Shown here piece after piece: positions 42,412 through 51,078 of a stretch of 51,722 nucleotides of DNA (the stretch's first letter is position 1; each line of letters opens with the position of its first letter). Where the stretch lies: contig JAHYIT010000022.1 in the NCBI GenBank assembly GCA_019429205.1, positions 1 through 51,722 of the forward strand, written 5' to 3'. Made by a program: the position numbers and the translations under genes. The DNA is from Mariniphaga sp. Its GTDB lineage: Bacteria > Bacteroidota > Bacteroidia > Bacteroidales > Prolixibacteraceae. Below the pieces are notes generated by a model that saw only the letters and a program-made list of their open reading frames with translations, had not been told where the DNA came from and made no database searches.

Positions 42412-43512
42412 TTACCTGAATACAGCCTTCCTGAACTCCTCCCAGCCCTCTTCAGTCATCCTTGACGGCGTAAACAGGCAAATTCCGGCTGCGCCGTTTG
42501 ACACCGACTGGATGATGGCATCAGCGATTTCAGATGGAACCAGTCCGTGGTTTTCCGGATCGGGTTCAGCGGTTTTTCGTTCGGGCGCCGGACAAATAAA
42601 CAATCCGCTGTAAACGGGTACTTTCCCTCCGGTAGCTTCAAAAGCCTCGCGGCTCACTTCGCCAACCCATTCGGTATCTTCCAGGTAAAAATCGTTGTAG
42701 TTCATCGGGTAAAACGCATCGATGTTCCACTTGTCCCATTCCTGGCGAACGATTTTTTTTGCCACAGAATTTGGTCCTGGGAAAACTGCAGCGGTTATCA
42801 GCTTGTCTTTTGAATGAACCATTTCGGCTAACCTGTTTACAAGGTTGGTAATCAAGTCATATCTGAACTGTTTCCATTCATCAACGTGAGAGGGTTCCTC
42901 CACTTCAAGAATATTGATTCCGGATTTTTTTTCGAAATCGGCCACACATTTTTCGCAATAACAATAATCGAACTGCGGATATTCACGGTCCATGACCAGC
43001 CCATATTTTTCCCAAAGTCCGCGTGCTAATATTACATCGGGGAAGCGGATGTAATCCAGGTGAACTCCGTCAACCTCAGGAATGTCAGCAACTTTTTCGT
43101 ATAAATTTTCAAGAAAAGAATATACTTCGTCACGGTTTGGGCACAGAAATTTGTAATACCCCACATACGCCGGATTGCTCCACGCCGACTGGCCCAACCC
43201 ATTTACAGCATATAAACTGGTATCAAGCAAACCTTCCCTGGCCTGCATCAGTGTTGGAATCCAGGCATGGTATTCAAGCCCGGCTTCTTTGGCCAGTTTG
43301 GCAACCCGTTGGTTGGTTTCGGCGCTGTGACCAGCGCTGTACATCAGCCCGTCGATTCCTTTTTCTTTCAGGTCTTTGAATTCTGAAAGAAGCTCAGTGT
43401 CTGATTTGTTTCCCGGGCCTGATTCCCAAGCATAAACGGGAATTTTGTTCCTGTTTTCAGACTTGCAGGAAAACAGGAACAAAACAATGGCAAGAATAAA
43501 GAAATTTTTCAT
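42412..43512 (-). CDS. Lipoprotein with GH10-like (YngK/DUF187-type) glycosidase domain
   Basis: The product is 366 residues from the ATG at 43512, giving a lipoprotein signal (MKNFFILAIVLFLFSCKSE, Cys at residue 16). The TIM-barrel domain has the DGVHLDYIRFPDV motif of the glycosyl-hydrolase-like 10 family, plus KDKLITAAVFPGPN and DAFYPMNYNDFYLEDTEW. Substrate unknown, probably an envelope or dietary glycan. Its ATG overlaps the TAA stop of the upstream isomerase (TAATG), which indicates translational coupling. A start four codons upstream is possible. Confidence 0.85.
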   Translation of the reverse strand: MKNFFILAIVLFLFSCKSENRNKIPVYAWESGPGNKSDTELLSEFKDLKEKGIDGLMYSAGHSAETNQRVAKLAKEAGLEYHAWIPTLMQAREGLLDTSLYAVNGLGQSAWSNPAYVGYYKFLCPNRDEVYSFLENLYEKVADIPEVDGVHLDYIRFPDVILARGLWEKYGLVMDREYPQFDYCYCEKCVADFEKKSGINILEVEEPSHVDEWKQFRYDLITNLVNRLAEMVHSKDKLITAAVFPGPNSVAKKIVRQEWDKWNIDAFYPMNYNDFYLEDTEWVGEVSREAFEATGGKVPVYSGLFICPAPERKTAEPDPENHGLVPSEIADAIIQSVSNGAAGICLFTPSRMTEEGWEEFRKAVFR

Positions 43513-44414
43513 TAATAACCCCATTCTTTCATAACAGCCAGATTTTCACGCATGCAATCGAGTGGCGCTTTTCCCTGGTAAGCTTCCTGTTCAATTATAA
43601 AAAGTTTGGTACCCATTTTTTTCGCCATATCGGTTACTTCCCTCGCGCCAACAAGGCCTTCGCCCAAAACAGTACTTTCATAGCCTTCACCATTTGCACT
43701 GCGAACCATGTCTTTTACATGAATATTGTCGTAACGCCCGGGATAATCGCCCAGCACATCTTTGGCCAGTGCACCTGCAATGTACATATTTCCCATGTCG
43801 AGTTGCATCACCACTTTGTCGGCATCGGTATTTTTCATCATCAAATCAAATATTTTTTCGCCGTTAAGGGTTTCACTGAATTCAAAATCGTGGTTGTGGT
43901 AACCAAATCGCATGCCCGACTTTTTGCACAATTCGCCGCAATTGTTGAATACCTCCATAAATTTCATCAAATCGTCGTAGGTTTCCCGCAAACTTGCATC
44001 CAGCCATGGACTCACCACGTATTCCTGCCCCATAAATGCTGCATCATCCACCAGTTTTTTCCATTCATCGGTAAAATCCTGTTGCTGTTCATTCCAGTGA
44101 TTTTTTCCTAAAACAGTGTGTCCCGACGGCATTTTCAGCCCAAGGTCGTCCAGAACTTTTTTAAACTCCTGAGCGGTCCAACCGTAAAACTTGTGATTAA
44201 CGTAATTGGCATGTTCCACGTGAGTGTAACCCATTTCTGCCAATTGAGTCAGGGTTCCAGACGGATCACTCCCCATTTCGTCGCGCACACTGTAAAGTTG
44301 AAGTGCTGTAACTGTTTTTCCCCTTCCGCGGGAACAGGCAAGTCCCGGAATAAGTGAAGTGCCGGCAATGGCTAATCCGCTGGTTTTCAAAAAATTTCTT
44401 CTCGATGTTTTCAT
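43512..44414 (-). CDS. Tat-exported sugar phosphate isomerase/epimerase-family protein
   Basis: The product is 300 residues from the ATG at 44414, chosen because it gives a Tat signal (SRRNFLKTSGLAIAGTSLIP) with Ala-Cys after the hydrophobic stretch. The AP_endonuc_2/xylose-isomerase-like TIM barrel shows LQLYSVRDEM, GMRFGYHNHDFEF, VVMQLDMGNMY, NIHVKDM and a late Glu (FIIEQEAYQG), the usual metal ligands. Such exported homologues isomerise or oxidise/epimerise unusual sugars (for example 3-keto-glycosides) in the periplasm. It is paired with the glycosidase-like lipoprotein, which supports a glycoside-processing role. Confidence 0.88.
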   Translation of the reverse strand: MKTSRRNFLKTSGLAIAGTSLIPGLACSRGRGKTVTALQLYSVRDEMGSDPSGTLTQLAEMGYTHVEHANYVNHKFYGWTAQEFKKVLDDLGLKMPSGHTVLGKNHWNEQQQDFTDEWKKLVDDAAFMGQEYVVSPWLDASLRETYDDLMKFMEVFNNCGELCKKSGMRFGYHNHDFEFSETLNGEKIFDLMMKNTDADKVVMQLDMGNMYIAGALAKDVLGDYPGRYDNIHVKDMVRSANGEGYESTVLGEGLVGAREVTDMAKKMGTKLFIIEQEAYQGKAPLDCMRENLAVMKEWGY

Positions 44415-44564
44415 TTTAACTGGTTTTTTATGGTTTAATTTCTTTGTTAAGTTCCGAAAATCGGAATTTAATGTTAAAACTACAAATTTTTTGGTTGACT
44501 TAACGAAATTGCTTTGAAACAAAATTGTCTCGGAAATAAATAGTAAGTTTGAAGAAAAAGAACC

Positions 44565-45500
44565 ATGAAGCGTCGATTTTTTTTAAAAGTAACAGCCTCC
44601 GGTTTAATAACCATTCCGGCATTTCCCGGTTCACTTTATTCCATAGAAAAATCTGAAAGAAAAATTCGTTTGGGAGGGCCTCTTTTCGAAAAGTACAATT
44701 CCCCTGAGGAATGGGTTGCTGCCCTGAAAAAAAAAGGATACCGCGCTGCTTACTGCCCGGTTTCTCCTGAAGCAAGTGATGGAATTATTGGCGCTTACAA
44801 AAAAGCCGCCGAACAAAATGACATTGTAATTGCCGAAGTGGGCGCCTGGAGCAATCCCATCAGCTCCTATTCGAAAATTGCTGAGGCAGCCATTGAAAAG
44901 TGCATTGCCTCGCTGGCATTGGCCGACCAGATTGGCGCCCGATGCTGTGTGAATATCAGCGGGTCGCGAAATCCGCAACAATGGGCCGGACCTCATCCTG
45001 AAAATCTTACCAGTAAAACGTTCGACCTGATTGTGGAAACAACGCGAAAAATAATAGACGCGGTGAAACCCACCCAAACATTTTATACTCTTGAAGCAAT
45101 GCCGTGGAGTTACCCCGATTCGGGTGAATCCTATCTGCAATTAATAAAAGCCATTAACCGCGAACATTTTGCGGTTCATCTCGATCCGGTGAACTGGATT
45201 ATAAGTCCGCAGGTGTTTTTTAAAAACGGAGAAATGATTCGGGAGGCTTTTAGAATGCTGGGACCACATATAAAAAGCTGCCATGCTAAAGATATTGTCA
45301 TAGATGAGGAAACTTACCTTCCACGTTTCGATGAAGTGAGGCCCGGACTGGGGAAATTGGATTATGCAGTTTTTCTTCAGGAACTTTCAAAACTGAACGA
45401 TATTCCTTTAATGATGGAGCACCTGCAAACATCGGAAGAATATGAAATAGCTGCCGGTTACATTCGGAAAACCGGGAATATGTTCAATATCGGGCTTTAA
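44565..45500 (+). CDS. Exported sugar phosphate isomerase/epimerase-family protein
   Basis: The product is 311 residues. The N-terminus KRRFFLKVTASGLITIPAF is Tat-like (R-R-F-F-L-K). TIM-barrel segments: FYTLEAMPWSYPDSGESYLQ (first metal Glu), FAVHLDPVNW (Asp), HIKSCHAKDIVID (His/Asp) and PLMMEHLQTSEEY (Glu). It is divergent from the 43512 gene; the 150-bp gap holds a TAAGTTTG -7-like box at 44544-44551 with a TTG only 16 bp upstream. Distantly related to the neighbour, not a recent duplicate. Confidence 0.87.
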   Translation: MKRRFFLKVTASGLITIPAFPGSLYSIEKSERKIRLGGPLFEKYNSPEEWVAALKKKGYRAAYCPVSPEASDGIIGAYKKAAEQNDIVIAEVGAWSNPISSYSKIAEAAIEKCIASLALADQIGARCCVNISGSRNPQQWAGPHPENLTSKTFDLIVETTRKIIDAVKPTQTFYTLEAMPWSYPDSGESYLQLIKAINREHFAVHLDPVNWIISPQVFFKNGEMIREAFRMLGPHIKSCHAKDIVIDEETYLPRFDEVRPGLGKLDYAVFLQELSKLNDIPLMMEHLQTSEEYEIAAGYIRKTGNMFNIGL

Positions 45501-45864
45501 TTTCTCTTTTAAATGCAACGTTAAGCCAATATTAAAAGATATGGAACACTGTTTTTTTACCCGATGAACATTTTTACATAAAACCATACGAACGGGGTAA
45601 AAAGTTTAATCCTTTCTTTTTGAGTTGGTTTCAGGGTTGTAAATGATTTATGGATCACCTGACGGAAAGCATTTTTTCTGATTTAAATCATTTTTCCAAA
45701 AACATATTTTGCGACATAAAACCTAAATTTTAGCTGATTTTCCTTCATTCTTATTAAAATCTTGTTAGTACATTTACGCTTCTTTTAAAAAAAGTGTGTT
45801 TTTACCTCTTTTTAATTAAAGAAAAATTTCAGTATAAATGAATTATTAAAAACATCAGGAATAT
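45501..45864. other. Spacer upstream of the V-ATPase operon
   Basis: These 364 bp hold no gene I can support. It is AT-rich with T runs; a TACATTTA box at 45769-45776 is one base from TAnnTTTG and may be the operon's -7 element, but no good -33 partner is seen. Confidence 0.5.
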
Positions 45865-46479
45865 ATGACTTCGAAAATTCAACAGTTAACTGAAACCATT
45901 TACAACGAAGGGGTTCAAAAAGCGAAGGAAGAAGCGGAAGCTATTCTGAAAGAGGCAAAAGAAAAAGCCGCCGGCATTGAAAAAGAGGCACAAAAAGAAG
46001 CTGAAAAAAAGGTGACCGAGGCTGAAGGAAAAGCACAGGAGCTGAAAAAGCAGGTGGACTCGGAAATCAAAATGACACTCAATCAGGCTGTTTCGGCCAT
46101 GAAGCAGGAAATTACCTCGCTCATTGCCATGAAGGTAATTCAGCCTCCGGTAAAAGAGTTGTTTTCCGATAAAGATTATCTGCAGAACTTAATTTCCACC
46201 GTTGTGAAAGGCTGGATGGAAAAAGAAAGTTTCGATGTAAAAGTTATCCTTCCCGAAAATGACCGGGATATGCTCGATGGTTTCTTTAAAAACAACCTGG
46301 CCGATGAACTGAACAAAGGACTGGAAGTGGCCTTTGCACAGAACATGAAATCCGGTTTCAAAATCGGGCCTGCCGATGGAAGTTATCTCATCAGCTTCAC
46401 CGACGAGGATTTTACCAACTTCCTTAAAGCTTATTTGCGTCCGAAAACCAGTCAACTGCTTTTTGAGGAGGAAAAATGA
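45865..46479 (+). CDS. ntpE: V-type ATP synthase subunit E
   Basis: The product is 204 residues: a long N-terminal helix rich in Lys/Glu/Ala (GVQKAKEEAEAILKEAKEKA and following, to about residue 75) that forms the peripheral stalk, then a globular C-terminal domain (VKELFSDKDYLQNLISTVVK ... PADGSYLISFTDEDFTNFLK). First gene of the operon. Its TGA stop overlaps the next ATG (ATGA). Confidence 0.9.
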   Translation: MTSKIQQLTETIYNEGVQKAKEEAEAILKEAKEKAAGIEKEAQKEAEKKVTEAEGKAQELKKQVDSEIKMTLNQAVSAMKQEITSLIAMKVIQPPVKELFSDKDYLQNLISTVVKGWMEKESFDVKVILPENDRDMLDGFFKNNLADELNKGLEVAFAQNMKSGFKIGPADGSYLISFTDEDFTNFLKAYLRPKTSQLLFEEEK

Positions 46480-47342
46480 TCAAACGAAACTACTATTGCC
46501 TTGTAGCAGGCTTTCCCGATCTTATTCCTGATGACAAGAAACTACACTTTTCATCGGTGGAACTGCGCAATTATTTGCAGGAGGAGCTTCATCCGTCCGA
46601 TTTTGAACTGGTGAAACTGTTCTACCTGCCCTTTGATCACGAAAATCTCATTAGTCTTTTGTTTGAGGGTGAGTTTGAATGGGACGGCAGCGGAAACTAT
46701 TCCCGCGAAATCATGGAGCAGTTTGTGGATAAAAAGCAACTTGAATACATCGAAGCTTCGGCATTCCCTTCTTATTTTATCGATTTTATTGAATTTTACC
46801 ACGACGATGAAGAGGAGTTCCCTAAAATTGCTGCCATAAAATTCCTGACAGAAGGCTGGTACAAAACGCTGGCAGAATCGGGAAATGAATTTGTAGCCAA
46901 GTTTGGCGAATTTAAACAAAACATGGCCAACATCATGCTGGCTTTGAACGGCAGAAAACACGACATTCCGTTTGAAGAGGCAATTATAGGCGACGACGAA
47001 GTGACCCATGCCCTGAAACGCAGCCGGGCAAGAGATTTTGGTCTGGCCAACGAAGTTAACGACATTGAAACCATCGTGCAGGTTTTTGAGATTGAAAACA
47101 TGCTCGACCGCGAAATGAAACTCGACAACCTCACCTGGCAGTTTATTGATGAAATCAGCTTTTTCAACTATTTCACCATTGAAAAAGTGATGGGGTTTGT
47201 ACAGAAACTTTTTATTGTAGAACGGTGGTTCAAACTCGACAAAGAAAAAGGACAACAGATATTTAACCAGTTATTAGAAGAAATCCAATCCAAATTTGAA
47301 TTTCCTGACGAATTCGCAATAACATATGGAAAAAGAAAATAA
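46476..47342 (+). CDS. DUF2764 protein, V-ATPase subunit C-like
   Basis: The product is 288 residues, mostly helical, opening with IKRNYYCLVAGFPDLIPDDK. This family sits between subunits E and A in Bacteroidota and related V-ATPase operons and takes the place of subunit C/d, the piece that caps the rotor, in operons lacking a recognisable one. It starts by ATGA overlap with subunit E and runs 17 bp into subunit A, so expression is tightly coupled. Confidence 0.85.
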   Translation: MIKRNYYCLVAGFPDLIPDDKKLHFSSVELRNYLQEELHPSDFELVKLFYLPFDHENLISLLFEGEFEWDGSGNYSREIMEQFVDKKQLEYIEASAFPSYFIDFIEFYHDDEEEFPKIAAIKFLTEGWYKTLAESGNEFVAKFGEFKQNMANIMLALNGRKHDIPFEEAIIGDDEVTHALKRSRARDFGLANEVNDIETIVQVFEIENMLDREMKLDNLTWQFIDEISFFNYFTIEKVMGFVQKLFIVERWFKLDKEKGQQIFNQLLEEIQSKFEFPDEFAITYGKRK

Positions 47343-49092
47343 AACAACAGGCAAAGTGGTTGGTATTGTGGCCAACCTGGTAATGGTAGAAGTGGACGGG
47401 CCGGTGGCCCAGAACGAAATTTGTTTCATCTCCCTGGGAGACGAAGAACTGATGTCCGAGGTGATTAAAGTGGTAGGTAAAATCGCTTATGTGCAGGTGT
47501 TTGAAAGTACCCGCGGATTGAAACCCGGTTCAAAGGTGGAATTCCGGGGGCACATGCTCGAGGTAACACTTGGTCCGGGTATTTTGTCACGAAACTACGA
47601 CGGGCTGCAAAACGACCTCGACAAAATGGAAGGCGTTTTCCTGAAACGGGGAGAATATACCGACCCGCTCAACCGCGAGAAAAAATGGGAGTTTAAACCT
47701 ATTGTTAAAGTCGGTGACGAAGTGCAGGCCGGTGACTGGCTGGGCGAAGTAAACGAAAACGACCAGCCCCATAAAATTATGGTGCCGTTTAAAATGAAGG
47801 GTACCTATAAAATTAAAGAAATTGTTGGCGAAGGGGAATACACGGTTGACCATAAAATTGCGGTGGTTGCAAATGGCGACGGTACCGAAACCGAACTCAC
47901 CATGGTTCAGAAATGGCCGGTGAAGGTGGCTATAAGGGATTTCAAGGAAAAACCGCGTCCGTTTAAACTGCTTGAAACCGGTGTTCGCTGTATGGATACC
48001 CTGAACCCGATTACTGAGGGCGGAACTGGTTTTATCCCCGGACCGTTCGGAACAGGAAAAACCGTGTTGCAGCACGCCATTTCAAAACAGGCCGAAGCCG
48101 ACATCGTAATTATTGCAGCCTGCGGTGAACGTGCAAACGAGGTAGTGGAAATTTTCACCGAATTTCCGGAACTTGAAGACCCGCGTACCGGGAAAAAACT
48201 GATTGAACGTACCATCATTATTGCCAATACATCGAATATGCCGGTGGCAGCCCGCGAGGCATCGGTTTACACGGCCATGACCATTGGCGAATATTACCGC
48301 GCCATGGGATTGAAAGTGCTGTTAATGGCCGACTCTACTTCCCGCTGGGCACAGGCATTGCGCGAAATGTCGAACCGTTTGGAAGAGCTTCCCGGACCGG
48401 ATGCTTTTCCAATGGACTTGTCGGCTGTGATTTCCAATTTCTATTCGCGTGCAGGATTTGTCTATCTGAACAACGGAAAAACCGGTTCCATTACTTTTAT
48501 TGGAACAGTTTCGCCGGCAGGTGGTAACCTGAAAGAGCCGGTAACCGAAAGTACACGAAAGGCAGCCCGCTGTTTCTACGGACTCAGCCAGGCACGTGCC
48601 GACAGCAAGCGCTACCCTGCCATCGACCCGATTGACAGTTATTCAAAATATCTGGAATATCCGGAAGTTCAGGAGAACCTTACAAAAAACGTAGGTGAAT
48701 TTTGGCTGAAAGATGTAAACAAAACGAAAGACGTTCTCCTGCGCGGAAAGGAAGTCATGGAGCAAATAAATATCCTGGGAGATGATGGTGTACCCATTGG
48801 TTTCCACGAAACCTTCTGGAAAGCGGAACTCATCGACTTTGTTATCCTGCAACAGGATGCATTTGATAAGATCGATGCTTCCACACCAATGAAACGCCAG
48901 CAGTACATGCTTTCTAAAGTATTGGGTGTGGTGGACAGCAGCTTCTCCTTTAATCATTTCGAAGACGTGAGTGCTTTCTTCAAAGAAGTAATTAACGAAT
49001 TCAAGCAGATGAACTATTCCGAATTTGAATCGGAAAAATTCAAAAAGCACGAAAAAACGCTTGAAGAACTGTTGAAAAAGCAGGCAAATTAA
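47326..49092 (+). CDS. ntpA: V-type ATP synthase catalytic subunit A
   Basis: The product is 588 residues. The nucleotide-binding core has Walker A GPFGTGKT followed by VLQHAISKQAEADIVI, then ACGERANEVVE, NTSNMPVAAREASVYT, MADSTSRWAQALREMSNRLE and SRAGFVYLNNGKTGSITFIG. The A-type insertion (non-homologous region) is present at about 110-190. It hydrolyses or makes ATP coupled to ion flow through the membrane ring. Whether H+ or Na+ is used depends on subunit K, beyond the window. Confidence 0.97.
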   Translation: MEKENKTTGKVVGIVANLVMVEVDGPVAQNEICFISLGDEELMSEVIKVVGKIAYVQVFESTRGLKPGSKVEFRGHMLEVTLGPGILSRNYDGLQNDLDKMEGVFLKRGEYTDPLNREKKWEFKPIVKVGDEVQAGDWLGEVNENDQPHKIMVPFKMKGTYKIKEIVGEGEYTVDHKIAVVANGDGTETELTMVQKWPVKVAIRDFKEKPRPFKLLETGVRCMDTLNPITEGGTGFIPGPFGTGKTVLQHAISKQAEADIVIIAACGERANEVVEIFTEFPELEDPRTGKKLIERTIIIANTSNMPVAAREASVYTAMTIGEYYRAMGLKVLLMADSTSRWAQALREMSNRLEELPGPDAFPMDLSAVISNFYSRAGFVYLNNGKTGSITFIGTVSPAGGNLKEPVTESTRKAARCFYGLSQARADSKRYPAIDPIDSYSKYLEYPEVQENLTKNVGEFWLKDVNKTKDVLLRGKEVMEQINILGDDGVPIGFHETFWKAELIDFVILQQDAFDKIDASTPMKRQQYMLSKVLGVVDSSFSFNHFEDVSAFFKEVINEFKQMNYSEFESEKFKKHEKTLEELLKKQAN

Positions 49093-49128
49093 TTAAGGCA
49101 ATACATTAACAAGAGAAAAAGAAATACT

Positions 49129-50448
49129 ATGGAAAGCCAGGCATTTCAGAAAGTATATACCAAATTAACCAACATTACCAAAGCCACTGTTACATTGAAG
49201 GCCGACGGAGTGGGTTACGATGAGATAGCCACAGTAGCCGGAAAACTGGCGCAGGTGGTAAAAATTGCAGGCGAGGATATTACCTTGCAGATTTTTGAAG
49301 GTACCGAAGGGATTCCTACCAATGCAGAAGTAAGTTTTTTGGGCAGACCGCCGCAGTTGACAGTAGGTGACGAACTGGCCGGAAGGTTTTTTAACGCCTT
49401 TGGTGATCCCATTGATGGAGGACCCGCAATTCAGGGCGAAGTGCGTGATATTGGCAGTCCTTCGGTAAACCCGGTACGTCGGAAGCAACCATCGAACCTC
49501 ATTGCCACGGGTATTGCAGGCATCGACCTGAACAATACACTGGTTTCGGGGCAGAAAATTCCGTTTTTTGCCGACCCCGACCAACCTTACAACCAGGTGA
49601 TGGCACTGGTGGCATTGCGCGCAAAGGCCGATAAAATCATTCTCGGCGGAATGGGATTGACCAACGACGACTACCTCTATTTTAAAAATGTTTTCGACAA
49701 TGCAGGGGCGCTCGACCGCATTATCAGTTTTGTGAATACAACTGAAAACCCGCCTGTTGAAAGGCTGCTTGTTCCCGATATGGCGCTGACTGCCGCCGAG
49801 TATTTCGCCGTGGATAAAAACGAAAGTGTGCTGGTGCTGCTTACCGATATGACACTTTTTGCCGATGCGCTCAGTATTGTCTCCAACCGTATGGACCAAA
49901 TTCCGTCGAAAGACAGTATGCCCGGATCACTCTATTCAGACCTGGCCCGTATTTATGAAAAAGCGGTTCAGTTCCCGGAAGGTGGATCCATTACCATTAT
50001 TGCGGTAACAACGCTTTCAGGTGGAGACATTACCCACGCTATTCCCGACAATACAGGGTATATTACTGAAGGCCAGTTATTCCTGCGTCGTGATACGGAT
50101 ATCGGTAAGGTAATTATTGACCCGTTCCGATCGCTTTCGCGGTTGAAACAGTTGGTTATCGGAAAACAAACCCGCGAAGACCATCCACAGGTGATGAATA
50201 CGGCCATCCGTTTGTATGCCGATGCGGCCAATGCGCGTACCAAACTGGAAAACGGGTTCGATCTGACGGATTACGACGAACGTACACTGAAATTTGCCAA
50301 AGAATATTCAGACCAGATTCTGGCCATTGATGTAAACGTGGATACCGATACCATGCTCGATATTACCTGGGAACTATTTGGAAGACACTTCAAAAAAGCA
50401 GAGGTGGCTATTCGCGAGAACCTGGTTGAAAAGTACTGGAAAAATTAA
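49129..50448 (+). CDS. ntpB: V-type ATP synthase subunit B
   Basis: The product is 439 residues, the non-catalytic partner of subunit A. Motifs: EGTEGIPTNAEVSFLGRPPQ, FNAFGDPIDGGPAI, LVSGQKIPFFADPDQPYNQV (at the P-loop position, without a Walker A), SMPGSLYSDLARIYEKAVQF and GSITIIAVTTLSGGDITHAI. It follows subunit A by 36 bp. Confidence 0.97.
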   Translation: MESQAFQKVYTKLTNITKATVTLKADGVGYDEIATVAGKLAQVVKIAGEDITLQIFEGTEGIPTNAEVSFLGRPPQLTVGDELAGRFFNAFGDPIDGGPAIQGEVRDIGSPSVNPVRRKQPSNLIATGIAGIDLNNTLVSGQKIPFFADPDQPYNQVMALVALRAKADKIILGGMGLTNDDYLYFKNVFDNAGALDRIISFVNTTENPPVERLLVPDMALTAAEYFAVDKNESVLVLLTDMTLFADALSIVSNRMDQIPSKDSMPGSLYSDLARIYEKAVQFPEGGSITIIAVTTLSGGDITHAIPDNTGYITEGQLFLRRDTDIGKVIIDPFRSLSRLKQLVIGKQTREDHPQVMNTAIRLYADAANARTKLENGFDLTDYDERTLKFAKEYSDQILAIDVNVDTDTMLDITWELFGRHFKKAEVAIRENLVEKYWKN

Positions 50449-50466
50449 ATGAAATAAATTGAATAC

Positions 50467-51078
50467 GTGGCCATAAAATTTCAATATAATAAAACAGCAT
50501 TACAGGGGCTCGACAAACAGTTGAAAGTCAGGGAACGGGCATTGCCTACCCTGAAAAACAAGGAGTCGGCGCTGCGTATGGAGGTGAAACGGGCCAAGGA
50601 TAAGGCTGTTGAACTTGAAAAGGATTACAACCGGCAGGTTGGGTCTTATGAAGGTATGGCCCGGTTATGGGGCGAATTCGACCAAACCCTCATACGGATA
50701 AAAGATGTGGAGCTTTCTTCGAAAAAAATTGCCGGGGTGTTTACGCCGGTGCTCGAAAAAATCATTTTCGAAACCAACACCGACAATCTGTTTAACCAGC
50801 CCGTGTGGTTTTCCGATGGAATGTCCATCATTAAAATAATTGCTGAAGTTGCCATTGAGCGGGAAGTTTTCCTGAAAAAAATGGAGTTGCTCGATTTTGC
50901 CAGGAAAAAAACCACACAAAAGGTAAACCTCTACGAAAAAGTGCAGATTCCCGGTTTTCAGGATGCCATCAGGAAAATTAAACGATTCCTGGAAGATGAG
51001 GACAATTTGTCGAAGGCTGCACAGAAAATTGTGAAAGACCGACAGGAAAAACAAAGACAGGAGGAGGTTGAGGTATGA
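50467..51078 (+). CDS. ntpD: V-type ATP synthase subunit D
   Basis: The product is 203 residues from a GTG start (50467), giving MAIKFQYNKTALQGLDKQLK. Long N- and C-terminal helices (about 10-75 and 140-200) form the central-stalk coiled coil. It ends with an ATGA overlap with the next gene. Confidence 0.92.
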   Translation: MAIKFQYNKTALQGLDKQLKVRERALPTLKNKESALRMEVKRAKDKAVELEKDYNRQVGSYEGMARLWGEFDQTLIRIKDVELSSKKIAGVFTPVLEKIIFETNTDNLFNQPVWFSDGMSIIKIIAEVAIEREVFLKKMELLDFARKKTTQKVNLYEKVQIPGFQDAIRKIKRFLEDEDNLSKAAQKIVKDRQEKQRQEEVEV

